NCBI GenBank assembly: GCA_024641305.1
Contig: JAHEDI010000001.1
Location: 1 to 64,000 of the forward strand
Direction of reading: 5' to 3'
Length of the DNA: 64,000 nt
DNA from: a bacterium
GTDB taxonomy: Bacteria > Actinomycetota > Acidimicrobiia > Spongiisociales > JAENVV01
The translations under genes and the position numbers were made by a program. The stretch's first letter is position 1; each line of letters starts with the position of its first letter. Positions 16,333 through 24,977 of this stretch are shown here, in pieces. The notes under the pieces are model-generated. The model saw nothing but the letters and a program-made list of their open reading frames with translations, was not told where the DNA came from and did no database searches.

Positions 16333-17394
16333 GTGCCCGGCCCGTCTTCAACTGTCATCGTCACCTCTGAGGGCCTGCTCAACGACCGCTCGGCGCTCGC
16401 TACCGTTCGCGCCATTGCCCGGGCGGGACGACGAGCAATAGTCGCCACCAGTGGACCAAACTCGATCGCCGCCGCCTCGCGTTTTACCACCGAGCACGTG
16501 TCGGTGGAACCGACCGGCCATCCCCACTACGCGTCAACCATCCAGCAAGTCGCCCGGGAACGTGGAGCCAGCACAGTGTTTGCCACCTCTGATGGGGCCC
16601 TCAGTGCGCTCTATCCGGCCACCGACCGACTGATGGATAAGGCTACGTTGCGACTCGACGCGGCGACTGCCGGGCTGGATACCCCGGGATCCTACGAGGT
16701 CACCGACAGCAACAATCTGGACGACAGCCTGATCCCGTTCGGTTTTCCGATGATCGTGAAGCCGCGCAAGAAACGGCCCGGCGGGCCGAATGTGGTCAGA
16801 GTAGACGAGCTGTTTCAACTGAGATCAGCTGTAGTTGAGGCAGGAGACGGAGCGTTGATCCAGCCGTTTCTGGACGGCACCACTCGAGCGGTAGCTGGCG
16901 TCACGTGGGACGGGAAACTCGTCGCCGTGCTCCAGCAGCGGTATCTGCGTACCTTCCCTCCGGGAGCAGGCACGGCGTGTGCCGCCATTACCGAGTCGGT
17001 TGACTCGAACTGGTCGGCAGCACTCGCAAAGCTGCTAACTACGACAAATGGCATTTTTCAGGCGCAGTTTGTTGGGTCCAACTTGATCGACCTCAACCTC
17101 CGCCCATACGGGTCAATGCCGTTGGCCCTGGCCGCCGGTCTGAACCTGCCCGACCTCGTCTGCCGCCTTGGCGCCGGGGACGCAACTCCTTACCGGGAGG
17201 CGAACCTGGGGGTTCGCTACCGCTGGCTCGACGGAGACGTCCGCACGCTTGTATCAGACGTACGTAACGGAAGGCAGGGACTGGCAACCGCCTTATGGGA
17301 ACTCGCCCCCCGTCGCGGGACCGCCCACAGCATCATGGCGATACGCGACCCCAAACCCGGACTGGTCAGGCTACGACGAAGGCGCCCGTCATGA
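16333..17394 (+). CDS. ATP-grasp-like protein of the polysaccharide locus
   Basis: 353 residues from a GTG. The N-terminus VIVTSEGLLNDRSALATVRAIARAG is a preATP-grasp Rossmann strand. The middle contains YEVTD...FGFPMIVKPRKKRPGG and ALIQPFLDGTTRAVAGVTWDG, matching the nucleotide-binding lysine and cover-loop pattern of carbamoyl-phosphate-synthase-like ATP-grasp proteins; DLNLRPYGSMPLAL corresponds to the metal-binding Asp/Asn end. Such enzymes ligate a carboxylate to an amine or thiol through an acyl phosphate. It is translationally coupled (ATGA overlap at 17391) to the kinase-like gene downstream. Substrate unknown; it may modify a sugar acid or amino-acid substituent. Confidence 0.7.
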   Translation: MPGPSSTVIVTSEGLLNDRSALATVRAIARAGRRAIVATSGPNSIAAASRFTTEHVSVEPTGHPHYASTIQQVARERGASTVFATSDGALSALYPATDRLMDKATLRLDAATAGLDTPGSYEVTDSNNLDDSLIPFGFPMIVKPRKKRPGGPNVVRVDELFQLRSAVVEAGDGALIQPFLDGTTRAVAGVTWDGKLVAVLQQRYLRTFPPGAGTACAAITESVDSNWSAALAKLLTTTNGIFQAQFVGSNLIDLNLRPYGSMPLALAAGLNLPDLVCRLGAGDATPYREANLGVRYRWLDGDVRTLVSDVRNGRQGLATALWELAPRRGTAHSIMAIRDPKPGLVRLRRRRPS

Positions 17395-18668
17395 GCGACG
17401 CTTCGCCTGACGATCTTGATCTACCAGTCGAAGATCTCCCCACCCCAGAGCGAAGTGCGCGAATGGAACAAGCTCTGGCGGTGGCTTTGAGCACGGTCGG
17501 AGAGGCAGGAGGTACCGCCAGCCTCTCGCCACTAGGTCCGGGCTGGTCCTCCGACGTAGATCTATATGTGTCCGACCTCGCCTTGGCCATCAGCCTCGTC
17601 TCGGAGGCTGGATGGACACCGCTCGAAGGCATTCTCCGTCATCTTGGCTTTGCGGATCAGCGCACCTATGCCATTACAAACCATGGGGCGATCCTCGCAC
17701 GAGCCGATCTGAGCGAGGGGAGAGCAGCCTCCAGCGCCGACCGTGCTCTTGACCGAGCCCGCCGACTGGCACAGCCGGATGTCCGTGCGGTCCTGGAGAT
17801 CCGCAGCCTCGTTAATGATGGTCTCGATCCAACGACTCTCGGCCAGGAGTTCATGGAGAAACTGGCCGAGAAAGAACACTCATTGGGTGGAAATGTATTT
17901 GCATCGTTCCGCACAGGACGCAACAGGCAGCCAAAAAGAACGAAGAACAAGGAGCTGATCAGGCGCCCCCAGGTGCGTCTAGCCGTGAGCGGCGTGGACG
18001 GCTCGGGCAAGTCGACGCTCATAGCGGGATTGCAGGAGGCCCTGGAACGCTGTGACATTGCCTCAACCACCATCTGGACGCGTCCAGGAATGCGTCTTGA
18101 GAGGTTGGATCGGATGGCCCGCCGCCTTCGAAGGCTTCGAAATGACGATCTCATCGGCATTGAAAGACTGTCGGAAGGTCAGTCTGCGGCGACTATCCCA
18201 TCGCGTAAAGGGGTAACCGGATGGGTGTGGTTGACACTGGTATGCGTTGCCTATCTGGCAGATATCCGCGGCCAGACCAGACGCGCTTCGGGAGTGGTCA
18301 TCTATGACAGACACCTACTCGATGCGCTTGGGACTCTTGAAGTGCTCTATCAGGGAGTGAATTCCCATTTTCAACAACGGATGATCCGATGGGTAGTTCC
18401 AAGAGCCGACCTGGCCTTCTGGCTCGATATTGATCCGGATCAAGCCGCGGCCCGTAAGCCCGACGACCTCATAGGAGCCGACCTGGTGTCGCAACAGGCC
18501 GATGCCTACCGTCGACATGCGGACAGCATTCCGCGGCTGAGGAGGCACCATGCAAACGACGATTCATTCGCCACGCCGGCCCAGGTCCTGTCCGAACTGA
18601 ATGCGACTCTTGCTCAGCGACGTCCCGCCGCTCGGGCAACGTTCTTCTCTATTGTTCGGCGCCGTTGA
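17391..18668 (+). CDS. Thymidylate-kinase-like P-loop kinase with N-terminal nucleotidyltransferase-like region
   Basis: About 425 residues, starting at the ATG that overlaps the previous stop. The C-terminal domain begins LAVSGVDGSGKSTLIAGLQEAL (Walker A GVDGSGKST) and has the lid and Asp region YDRHLLDALGTLEVLY and LAFWLDIDPDQAAARK, typical of thymidylate-kinase-like phosphotransferases. The N-terminal region contains GPGWSSDVDLYV, reminiscent of the G..SD.DL metal site of minimal nucleotidyltransferases (weak). It belongs to a subgroup found in polysaccharide clusters rather than dTMP metabolism. A second, shorter relative is at 22013-22945. Confidence 0.75.
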   Translation: MSDASPDDLDLPVEDLPTPERSARMEQALAVALSTVGEAGGTASLSPLGPGWSSDVDLYVSDLALAISLVSEAGWTPLEGILRHLGFADQRTYAITNHGAILARADLSEGRAASSADRALDRARRLAQPDVRAVLEIRSLVNDGLDPTTLGQEFMEKLAEKEHSLGGNVFASFRTGRNRQPKRTKNKELIRRPQVRLAVSGVDGSGKSTLIAGLQEALERCDIASTTIWTRPGMRLERLDRMARRLRRLRNDDLIGIERLSEGQSAATIPSRKGVTGWVWLTLVCVAYLADIRGQTRRASGVVIYDRHLLDALGTLEVLYQGVNSHFQQRMIRWVVPRADLAFWLDIDPDQAAARKPDDLIGADLVSQQADAYRRHADSIPRLRRHHANDDSFATPAQVLSELNATLAQRRPAARATFFSIVRRR

Positions 18669-19803
18669 GCAGTTCGTCGTAAACCTGCGTGTAGCGGGTG
18701 CCGACGGATGACCAGGAATGATGATCCTCGACGTACTGTCTCCCGGCTTCACTCAAACTTCTACGAAGTTGTTCGTCACCCAGCAGCAGAAGCGTCGCCC
18801 TGGCCACGGCACCAGCGTCGTCGCCGATGAGAACGTCAATACCGTCAGTCAGATCCGTACCCCGAATAGCCAGCGTGCTCGCCACACACGGAAGACCGTT
18901 CGCAAGTGCCTCGAGCAGCTTGTTCTTTATGCCGGTTCCGCTGACCATGGGGCACACGTAGACACTTCCTGCTGACAGGGCGTCGGCCATGTCAGCAACC
19001 GGACCAACCACATCGACCCCGTCGATCTGGCCAAGTGCGAGTACCCGCTCAACAGGATCCCTTCCGACGAGAGAGAGCCTGGCCCCGGGCCGCTCTGAAC
19101 GAATGATGGGTAGAACCTTCTCAGCCAGGTATACGGCTGTTGCGACGTTCGGTGAGTAATCGAGAGCGCCCGAGAAAACCATCCGGTCTGTTTGACGTCC
19201 GATACCGGCACGAGGAGCGAAGCTGCCAAGATCGACTCCATTCGGGATCACAGAGACGATCAGATCCGGATTGACTTCCTGGAGGGCAGTTCTGTCTTGA
19301 TCGCTGACGACAACAACGCGATCTGCCAGGCCGTACCCGTGTTTGATGGTCCATAGTGACCTGGCGCGCTTTACCCGCTTGCGTACGACCTGGGCGAGAC
19401 CAGACGCTTGAACAGCGTCGACGTTCAGGTGCGGAGCATCGAGGGCACCAAGCACGGAGACGGCGGCGGTGTTATCGACCCTGAGGACCTTGGCAAGCGG
19501 TGCCCCAACGACGTGAATCACCTCAACCTTATCGCTTCGGAGGCGTTCCCCGACGTGCCTGGCCAAACCACCGGCGCGGGAATCGGCCAGATCCACAGTC
19601 AAACCGGCTATATCGTCACAAGCCCCCTGGCCATCGTCTGGTGCGACGAAGGTGACCTGGTGGCGGTCGTTGAGCTGGGAAAGGAGATGATGCAGGTGAA
19701 GAACGTAGCCGTCTTGCAACGGCAACCGTGGGGGGCGCATTCCTACCACCAATACGCAGCGGCTATCAGATGTAAGCTCTGGCATCGGCACTCTCAAAGT
19801 CAT
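18649..19803 (-). CDS. GT4-type glycosyltransferase
   Basis: 384 residues with a GT-B architecture. The N-terminal acceptor domain starts near CVLVVGMRPPRLPLQDGY. The C-terminal donor domain has IPNGVDLGSF, FSGALDYSPNVATAVYL and VCPMVSGTGIKNKLLEALANGLPCVAS, where the E of the E-x7-E-like region binds the nucleotide sugar. ATGs at 19803 and 19785 are both possible starts. It converges with the kinase gene, overlapping by 20 bases. It is predicted to add a sugar to the growing lipid-linked repeat unit. Confidence 0.85.
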   Translation of the reverse strand: MTLRVPMPELTSDSRCVLVVGMRPPRLPLQDGYVLHLHHLLSQLNDRHQVTFVAPDDGQGACDDIAGLTVDLADSRAGGLARHVGERLRSDKVEVIHVVGAPLAKVLRVDNTAAVSVLGALDAPHLNVDAVQASGLAQVVRKRVKRARSLWTIKHGYGLADRVVVVSDQDRTALQEVNPDLIVSVIPNGVDLGSFAPRAGIGRQTDRMVFSGALDYSPNVATAVYLAEKVLPIIRSERPGARLSLVGRDPVERVLALGQIDGVDVVGPVADMADALSAGSVYVCPMVSGTGIKNKLLEALANGLPCVASTLAIRGTDLTDGIDVLIGDDAGAVARATLLLLGDEQLRRSLSEAGRQYVEDHHSWSSVGTRYTQVYDELLNGAEQ

Positions 19804-19852
19804 CTAGTGGCGGCTAGGTTCACTCACTACACGCCAGGCGAAGGAACACACC

Positions 19853-20932
19853 GTGGGGGATATCGAGCAGATACAGACTACGCCATTGGTGTCGGTTGTC
19901 GTTCCCATCCTCAACGAGGTACGCACAATCGACCAAACGATGGACTCCGTACTCAGCCAGTCCTACCGCAATATTGAGGTGCTTGCCATCGACGGGGAAT
20001 CGGACGATGGGACGCTTGACAAGCTCAATGGCTGGGTACAACGGGACACCCGGGTTCAAATTCTAAGGAACCGGCGAAAGGCGATACCAGCCGCCCTTAA
20101 TCTCGGCCTGAGTAATGCGACCGGCACGTTTCTCGTCCGGGTCGATGCTCACTCGACCATCCCGAGGGACTACGTCGAACGACTGGTCGCTCATCTCGCC
20201 TCCGGGACCTTGGCCGGGGTCGGGGCAAAGAAGACCGCTGTCGGATCGCCACCTAGCGGCAAAGCGATCGCTGCCACGCTTGGATCACCGTTTGGGGTCG
20301 GGGGCTCTACCTACCATTACGCCACCGAGCCAATGGAGACGGACCATATCCCGTTTGGTGTGTACCGAATCGACCTCGCAAGGGAATTGGGCGGTTGGGA
20401 CGAACGCCTCGTGGCGAATGAAGACTTCGAATTTGACATACGGGTACGCGCGGCGGGCGGCACGCTGTTTCTGGACCCGACTGTCGAAGTTTTATGGAAA
20501 TGCCGGAGCCGGATCAGAGACCTGGCGGGTCAATATCGTCGGTACGGGCGCGGCAAGGCAGACGTCGCCTTCCTCCACCCGGCTGAGGTTCGAATCCGGC
20601 ACATGGCGCCGCCTTTGGCGGTAGCGGGACTCGTGGGATCAGCCGCTCTGCTTCCGGTGTGGCCGCTCCTGTTCCCCTTGGCAGCCGGTGGCTATCTGGT
20701 GCTCGTACTCGGAATGTCAATCCCAATCGCGCGAACCCTCGAAAACGCCAACGATCGAGCACGGGTGCCGGGCGCGCTGGTTGCCATGCAATTGGCGTGG
20801 GGTTGGGGTATGTGGGAGGGCCTGGTGCGGATTGCCCGCAACGGATTCAAACTGCCTGATGTCTCAGACACGGACAGAACCAGATGGGGCAGTCCTGACT
20901 GGCAGATAGACGAGAAACCTCCGACTACTTGA
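19853..20932 (+). CDS. GT2-type glycosyltransferase with C-terminal membrane segments
   Basis: 359 residues from a GTG with AAGGA upstream. The GT-A domain has VSVVVPILNEVRTIDQTMDSVL at the N-terminus, the DxD-like VDAHSTIPRDYV, and ETDHIPFGVYR...GGWDERLVANEDFEF with the catalytic-base ED motif. The last 110 residues are hydrophobic (LAVAGLVGSAALLPVW, AGGYLVLVLGMSIPIA), giving a membrane-attached enzyme. It resembles succinoglycan-type glycosyltransferases. Its 3' end overlaps the convergent APH-like kinase gene by eight bases. Confidence 0.87.
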   Translation: MGDIEQIQTTPLVSVVVPILNEVRTIDQTMDSVLSQSYRNIEVLAIDGESDDGTLDKLNGWVQRDTRVQILRNRRKAIPAALNLGLSNATGTFLVRVDAHSTIPRDYVERLVAHLASGTLAGVGAKKTAVGSPPSGKAIAATLGSPFGVGGSTYHYATEPMETDHIPFGVYRIDLARELGGWDERLVANEDFEFDIRVRAAGGTLFLDPTVEVLWKCRSRIRDLAGQYRRYGRGKADVAFLHPAEVRIRHMAPPLAVAGLVGSAALLPVWPLLFPLAAGGYLVLVLGMSIPIARTLENANDRARVPGALVAMQLAWGWGMWEGLVRIARNGFKLPDVSDTDRTRWGSPDWQIDEKPPTT

Positions 20933-22016
20933 AGTGACCGTCAAAGGTGTCGATTGCCTGGTGTACATTCCTGGCCATCCAGCCAGGGTCCGTTGACAGC
21001 AACGGGTTCCGGGCTAGGGCACCCGTGACGGCGGTAAGCCACCAACTCGCTCCGAGTACCGGTTGAAGGCCGCGCTTCCAGCTGATCCCCAGGGTCGACA
21101 GATACTCACCCAGTGATTGGGAGACATTGCGGTCCTCCCAAAAGGCCCTACCGACCAGGTCGCCATATGAGAGTCCGTCTGCGCGTCGTATGTCCTCGGC
21201 CCATAAGTGCAGCAGATCTGTCCCGGGGACCGCACGTTCTCGCCAGGAGTCCCAGTCGATGACTCCGACCAGTGCCCCATCTCGGAACAGGAGGTTTCCT
21301 GACCACAGGTCGCCATGAGCCGACACAGACGGCAGGTCTTCGATTCCCTGGACGATTGCTTTCACGACGATCGCCGTGTCTTCCGACAATGGTTCCGCCG
21401 GGCCGACAACATCAGCAGGCCCGGTGCCCGGTGGCATACCGGCAAGAAACGCAGTCACCTTGCTTGCCATAAGGGGTGTCACCTGTTTGAGCGGTCGACC
21501 ATCAATGAACGACTCGATCGTCCAGCGGACCCCATCGACCTCCCCACTGGCGAAAGCTTCCGGCATTTGTTCGAGCGCCAGTCGCTCTAGTGCTTGAAAG
21601 TGTCGGAGAGGGTCGCCCGGCGTGTCGACTGTTCCAAGCCGAGTGAGTACTGGCCTGTCGTGCCACCGACCCATCTGACGAATTCCACCTCCGCTACCAA
21701 CCCGGATCTTGTCCGTCGGTGCAAACCCGGTGGTTCGCTGCACAATCCTGATGGGAGCAGATTCGGGCAGATCGATCCGGATGTCGCCACCAAGCATCGC
21801 CTGGCGCAACGAGGGGTAACGGGGTCGGAGCCCTGGCGAGGCCGCCCAAACCACGGGTTCGAGCTTCCGACGCATCACAGAGCGGATCCGATTGACCTCG
21901 CGGCGGGCCAGGTAGGTCGGACCGCCGCGCCATCCAGGGGAGGGTGGGCTGAAAAAGACGTCGACCGGACCGGCTTGGCTCCCGACCAGGGTCCGGAGAA
22001 GCTCGGAAGAACTCAT
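20925..22016 (-). CDS. Aminoglycoside-phosphotransferase-fold kinase of the polysaccharide locus
   Basis: About 363 residues from the ATG at 22016, which overlaps the stop of the upstream kinase gene as ATGA. The C-terminal half carries SAHGDLWSGNLLF (catalytic HGD....N) and VGVIDWDSW (metal-binding Asp). The N-terminal half contains PVLTRLGTVDTPGDPLRHFQAL. It is the second APH-fold protein of the locus and again lies next to a P-loop kinase-like gene or flippase gene. It probably phosphorylates a small hydroxyl compound used for polymer decoration (inference). Confidence 0.72.
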   Translation of the reverse strand: MSSSELLRTLVGSQAGPVDVFFSPPSPGWRGGPTYLARREVNRIRSVMRRKLEPVVWAASPGLRPRYPSLRQAMLGGDIRIDLPESAPIRIVQRTTGFAPTDKIRVGSGGGIRQMGRWHDRPVLTRLGTVDTPGDPLRHFQALERLALEQMPEAFASGEVDGVRWTIESFIDGRPLKQVTPLMASKVTAFLAGMPPGTGPADVVGPAEPLSEDTAIVVKAIVQGIEDLPSVSAHGDLWSGNLLFRDGALVGVIDWDSWRERAVPGTDLLHLWAEDIRRADGLSYGDLVGRAFWEDRNVSQSLGEYLSTLGISWKRGLQPVLGASWWLTAVTGALARNPLLSTDPGWMARNVHQAIDTFDGHFK

Positions 22017-22945
22017 TCGGCCCGCTTTGGTAGAAGCCGCCGCCAGATCTCGCTCTGCAAAGCGTGGCAAACCGACTCGGGGGACCGATCAACGTCGATC
22101 ATGAGGCCCTGCCGGGCTGCAACGAATTCGGCCCAAACTTGATTCATCTTGTCGAGGTATCCGGGCGTGTGTTCGCCTTTGCGGGCGAACAGAACCTCCC
22201 CTGGAGCGTGGAGCAACACAACAAGGTCCGGTGGGGGAGTTAGGAGGCGTACCACCACTCGTTTAGCCAGTTTGACCGCCCTCGGTTCGTCCCCCAGTCG
22301 CCCTGCCTCGATCGGATGCCGATCGCACAACACCACGGCCCCTTTGCGGGCCGTCATCTCGATGGTCCAGAGCGCCGCCAAAGTCCGAACCACCCACCGA
22401 GGGAATCCGGCGTAACTACGCCAATTGGCCGACGACCTCGGCGATCCCGCTTCCTGGCCATTGGCCGGCTTTGCCGAAGACGAACGGCGCTTGGTACCGA
22501 GATACGCTTTCGCTACATCGATGGGCATCGTGTGTGAGACGCATTCGATCACCGTGGATTTACCCGCTCCGTCGGCCCCTACGACAGCAACCACCAGTCC
22601 CCGCGACCGGGTCGCCAGCCATATCAAATCTCGAAAAAGTGGGGCTGGCGATTCGCCGCCCCTCAGTTTGGCATCGACCTTCACCCAACCATTCGCATCC
22701 AATGCCATCCAGAACCGGTGACCCGATCTACGGTTGGATCGAAACGGGGCGAGACCGGTTCCGGTCAACACGGTGGATATCCCCCGGGTATCTGGATCCT
22801 CGGCCCACAGGTCTATCTCAGTCAATCGACACGAGCGTTGAGTTGGCTTCCGAGCAGGATATCCCGCATCGTGGAGAGCCAGTTCAATGGCGTCCGCATC
22901 GAGCGGGACGCCCGCCCCAGCTCCATCATGTTCGCTACTCTCCAT
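22013..22945 (-). CDS. Thymidylate-kinase-like P-loop kinase, second copy
   Basis: About 310 residues; the ATG at 22945 is preferred over a GTG at 22978, which would overlap the promoter and start of the divergent gene. LVVAVVGADGAGKSTVIECV is the Walker A; VVLCDRHPIEAGRLG and DLVVLLHAPGEVLFARKGEHTP are the DR and lid-like regions of the thymidylate-kinase superfamily. The N-terminal 130 residues (ELALHDAGYPARKPTQRSC, TEIDLWAED) parallel the extra N-terminal region of the kinase at 17391, suggesting a common two-domain family. Coupled by ATGA to the APH-like kinase gene, so the two may act sequentially. Confidence 0.72.
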   Translation of the reverse strand: MESSEHDGAGAGVPLDADAIELALHDAGYPARKPTQRSCRLTEIDLWAEDPDTRGISTVLTGTGLAPFRSNRRSGHRFWMALDANGWVKVDAKLRGGESPAPLFRDLIWLATRSRGLVVAVVGADGAGKSTVIECVSHTMPIDVAKAYLGTKRRSSSAKPANGQEAGSPRSSANWRSYAGFPRWVVRTLAALWTIEMTARKGAVVLCDRHPIEAGRLGDEPRAVKLAKRVVVRLLTPPPDLVVLLHAPGEVLFARKGEHTPGYLDKMNQVWAEFVAARQGLMIDVDRSPESVCHALQSEIWRRLLPKRAE

Positions 22946-22956
22946 GGCCGAAACGC

Positions 22957-22962
22957 TACCAT
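22957..22962 (+). promoter_or_regulatory. -10-like TACCAT before a GTG start
   Basis: TACCAT lies nine bases before the GTG at 22972, with no ribosome binding site between. It is consistent with leaderless or nearly leaderless transcription in a 26-base divergent intergenic gap. Confidence 0.35.
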
Positions 22963-22971
22963 CGGCCGTCT

Positions 22972-24054
22972 GTGACACAACATTCCGTGCTCCTGGTAGG
23001 CAAAGGGCCGCCCGATTCGGGTGGTATCTCTTCGATGCTCAACACCCTGCAAAGAGAGTTGACGCCGCGCTTCCGAGTCGATCTGCTCAACCTGACTCGA
23101 CAGAACGAGTATCGAGCCGGGGTATTCAGCTCGACGAATGTATCCCGCACCCTGTCCGATATCTGGAGCGTGTTTCGAACTGCTGGGCGCTTTGACGTCG
23201 TCCATCTGCACAGTTCCTTCGTTCCGGCGGTCACGCTCGTTCGAGCAGGTTTACTACTCCTGGCCGCCCGCCTCAGGGGAGCTGCGACCATCTTGCATGT
23301 GCACGGCGGTTCCCTTCCAGAGTGGGCCGACTCTCGGTGGAAACGCTGGCTGATTCGGGTTGCTCTGATGACCGCCACGGAGGTGATTTCTGTTTCGGAC
23401 GGCATTACGAGAGCTATGGGTTCTGATCGGACACGCACCATCTACAACGGAGTCGACACCAACACGTTCGCGCCTGATCCATCCCGACAAGCGGCCGTTC
23501 CCGTTATCGTGTTCGCGGGCATCCTTACCCACCGAAAAGGGGTCGTGGACCTGATCGAAGCTTCCCATGCCTTAATCGCCAGAGGAGTCAAACATCGGCT
23601 CGTGATCGTGGGCGGCAGACCGGACGAAGGGGCTGAAGAAGAAGCCTCGGTTCGTTCCGCTGCCACCGGGGGGGAGGAACTAGTCGGGTCCGTCCCGCAC
23701 GACCGGATGGCCGAATACTTCAAAGGCGCCGACATCTTCTGCCTGCCGTCCTGGTTTGAAGCAATGCCTCTTTCCATCCTTGAAGCGCTTGCCAGCGGGC
23801 TACCGGTCGTCGCAACGCGAGTTGGCCAGATTCCACTGATCGTCGACGATTCCGTCGGACGATTGGTCGAACCAAAAGATCCGGAAGCATTGGCGGCGAC
23901 CTTGGAGGAGCTGATAACCGACCACCAGCTGCGAGGGCAGCTGGCAAAAAACGCCCGAGCCGCAGCTCTCACCCACTATTCGCTGACCCGCACGATGAGC
24001 GAGATTGTCGACGTGATCGACCGGGCAGCGGGTCAGCCTCGCACCGCCTTGTAG
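22972..24054 (+). CDS. GT4-type glycosyltransferase
   Basis: About 360 residues from the GTG at 22972 (MTQHSVLLVGKGPPDSGGISSML), where homology to the GT-B N-terminus begins. The frame is open further upstream but overlaps the divergent kinase gene and has no family sequence. Key parts: VVHLHSSFVPA, ILHVHGGSLPEW, TIYNGVDTNTFAP, VFAGILTHRKGVVDLIEA and the donor-binding FCLPSWFEAMPLSILEALASGLPVVAT. It is predicted to transfer a sugar in repeat-unit assembly. Confidence 0.88.
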   Translation: MTQHSVLLVGKGPPDSGGISSMLNTLQRELTPRFRVDLLNLTRQNEYRAGVFSSTNVSRTLSDIWSVFRTAGRFDVVHLHSSFVPAVTLVRAGLLLLAARLRGAATILHVHGGSLPEWADSRWKRWLIRVALMTATEVISVSDGITRAMGSDRTRTIYNGVDTNTFAPDPSRQAAVPVIVFAGILTHRKGVVDLIEASHALIARGVKHRLVIVGGRPDEGAEEEASVRSAATGGEELVGSVPHDRMAEYFKGADIFCLPSWFEAMPLSILEALASGLPVVATRVGQIPLIVDDSVGRLVEPKDPEALAATLEELITDHQLRGQLAKNARAAALTHYSLTRTMSEIVDVIDRAAGQPRTAL

Positions 24055-24761
24055 AGCCTGGAGGTGCGCGCCGACTGGTACGCCCTCAGGTTCTTCACCT
24101 TGAACTGCAGCGGTCCGTTGTCTCGATAAATGCCGACCCGCGGAAGCGAGAATGGTCCGACGGGTTCTGGCCCGGTCGGGAGGCTGAATGCTCCGAGATA
24201 ACCAGCCGCCTTGGCAGCCTTGGCCACGTCGTCATTCCACAGACCCCGCGGATAGGCCAGATAGGGAACGGGTCGGCGCACGATCTCCTCCAGGATCGCC
24301 TTGCTCGTTTCGAGGTCTTCGAGACACGCGGCATAGTCAAGGGTGGTGAGATCCTTATGAAACAGCGAATGAGACCCGATGTGGATCCCTTCATTGGACA
24401 TGGTCTCGATCTGGGCTCGGGTGAGAGTTTCCAACTGAAATGCTGGGGGGTCATCCACCCAGTCGACGCCATGTCCGCGATCAAGCGTCGCAGCCACGAC
24501 AAACACCGCTCCGGTAAGCCCTGAACGACGGAGTGCGGGTAATACGTTGTCAAAGTTGTCGGCGAACCCGTCGTCGAACGTGAGAGTGGCCACCCGCCCT
24601 GGAAGCGAGCCGCGGCGGTCGACGAGCGATGCCGCGGTCGGTAGGTCAACGACCCTGAATCGCCGGGCCAACCACGCACATTGAGCGGCAAAATCCGTGG
24701 TACTCATCGCCAAAGGACTATTCCATGCATCGCACACAGAGTGATAACAGAGCACCGCCAC
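24033..24761 (-). CDS. Polysaccharide deacetylase (NodB/CE4 family)
   Basis: 242 residues from a GTG with GGGAGG five bases upstream. The NodB motifs are visible: VATLTFDDGFADNF (TFDDG, catalytic base and metal Asp), IGSHSLFHKDL (HS..H metal histidines) and YLAYPRGLWNDDV (motif 3). No signal peptide is evident, so it would act in the cytoplasm or is anchored through partners. It likely removes N-acetyl groups from an amino sugar of the exopolysaccharide or its precursor. The 3' end overlaps the convergent glycosyltransferase by 22 bases. Confidence 0.87.
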   Translation of the reverse strand: MAVLCYHSVCDAWNSPLAMSTTDFAAQCAWLARRFRVVDLPTAASLVDRRGSLPGRVATLTFDDGFADNFDNVLPALRRSGLTGAVFVVAATLDRGHGVDWVDDPPAFQLETLTRAQIETMSNEGIHIGSHSLFHKDLTTLDYAACLEDLETSKAILEEIVRRPVPYLAYPRGLWNDDVAKAAKAAGYLGAFSLPTGPEPVGPFSLPRVGIYRDNGPLQFKVKNLRAYQSARTSRLYKAVRG

Positions 24762-24802
24762 AAAACCCTCCCTAATCGCCGTAATCCCCCAAGAGGTACG
24801 GC

Positions 24803-24808
24803 ATTATA
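24803..24808 (-). promoter_or_regulatory. Consensus -10 box TATAAT for the deacetylase gene
   Basis: The minus strand reads TATAAT 42 bases upstream of the deacetylase GTG, in a locally AT-rich part of the 216-base divergent gap. No good -35 was found at 17 bases. A short inverted repeat CACAC-AGA-GTGTG (24832-24844) lies further upstream and might be a regulator site. Confidence 0.4.
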
Positions 24809-24977
24809 GGCCGCGATATAAATCCACCCACCACACAGAGTGTGATGTTAGAGTGATAGAGTAAACGTAAGTGGCCATCTATCGAGGCCTCAGGTTTGAA
24901 CGCATTGATTGCGGTCGGGGGACCAGGGTTTCGATTGGGTAGATGGTCAGTCAGGGTCACTACCGCTGGGAGGCACC

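Noticed and set aside
10643..22016. Antibiotic-resistance (aminoglycoside phosphotransferase) genes
   Set aside because: Only the kinase fold motifs match. Extra N-terminal domains, translational coupling to flippase and kinase genes and the glycan context point to biosynthesis.
22471..22971. 167-codon N-terminal extension of the glycosyltransferase
   Set aside because: It lies antisense to the divergent kinase gene; GT-B homology starts right at the GTG 22972.
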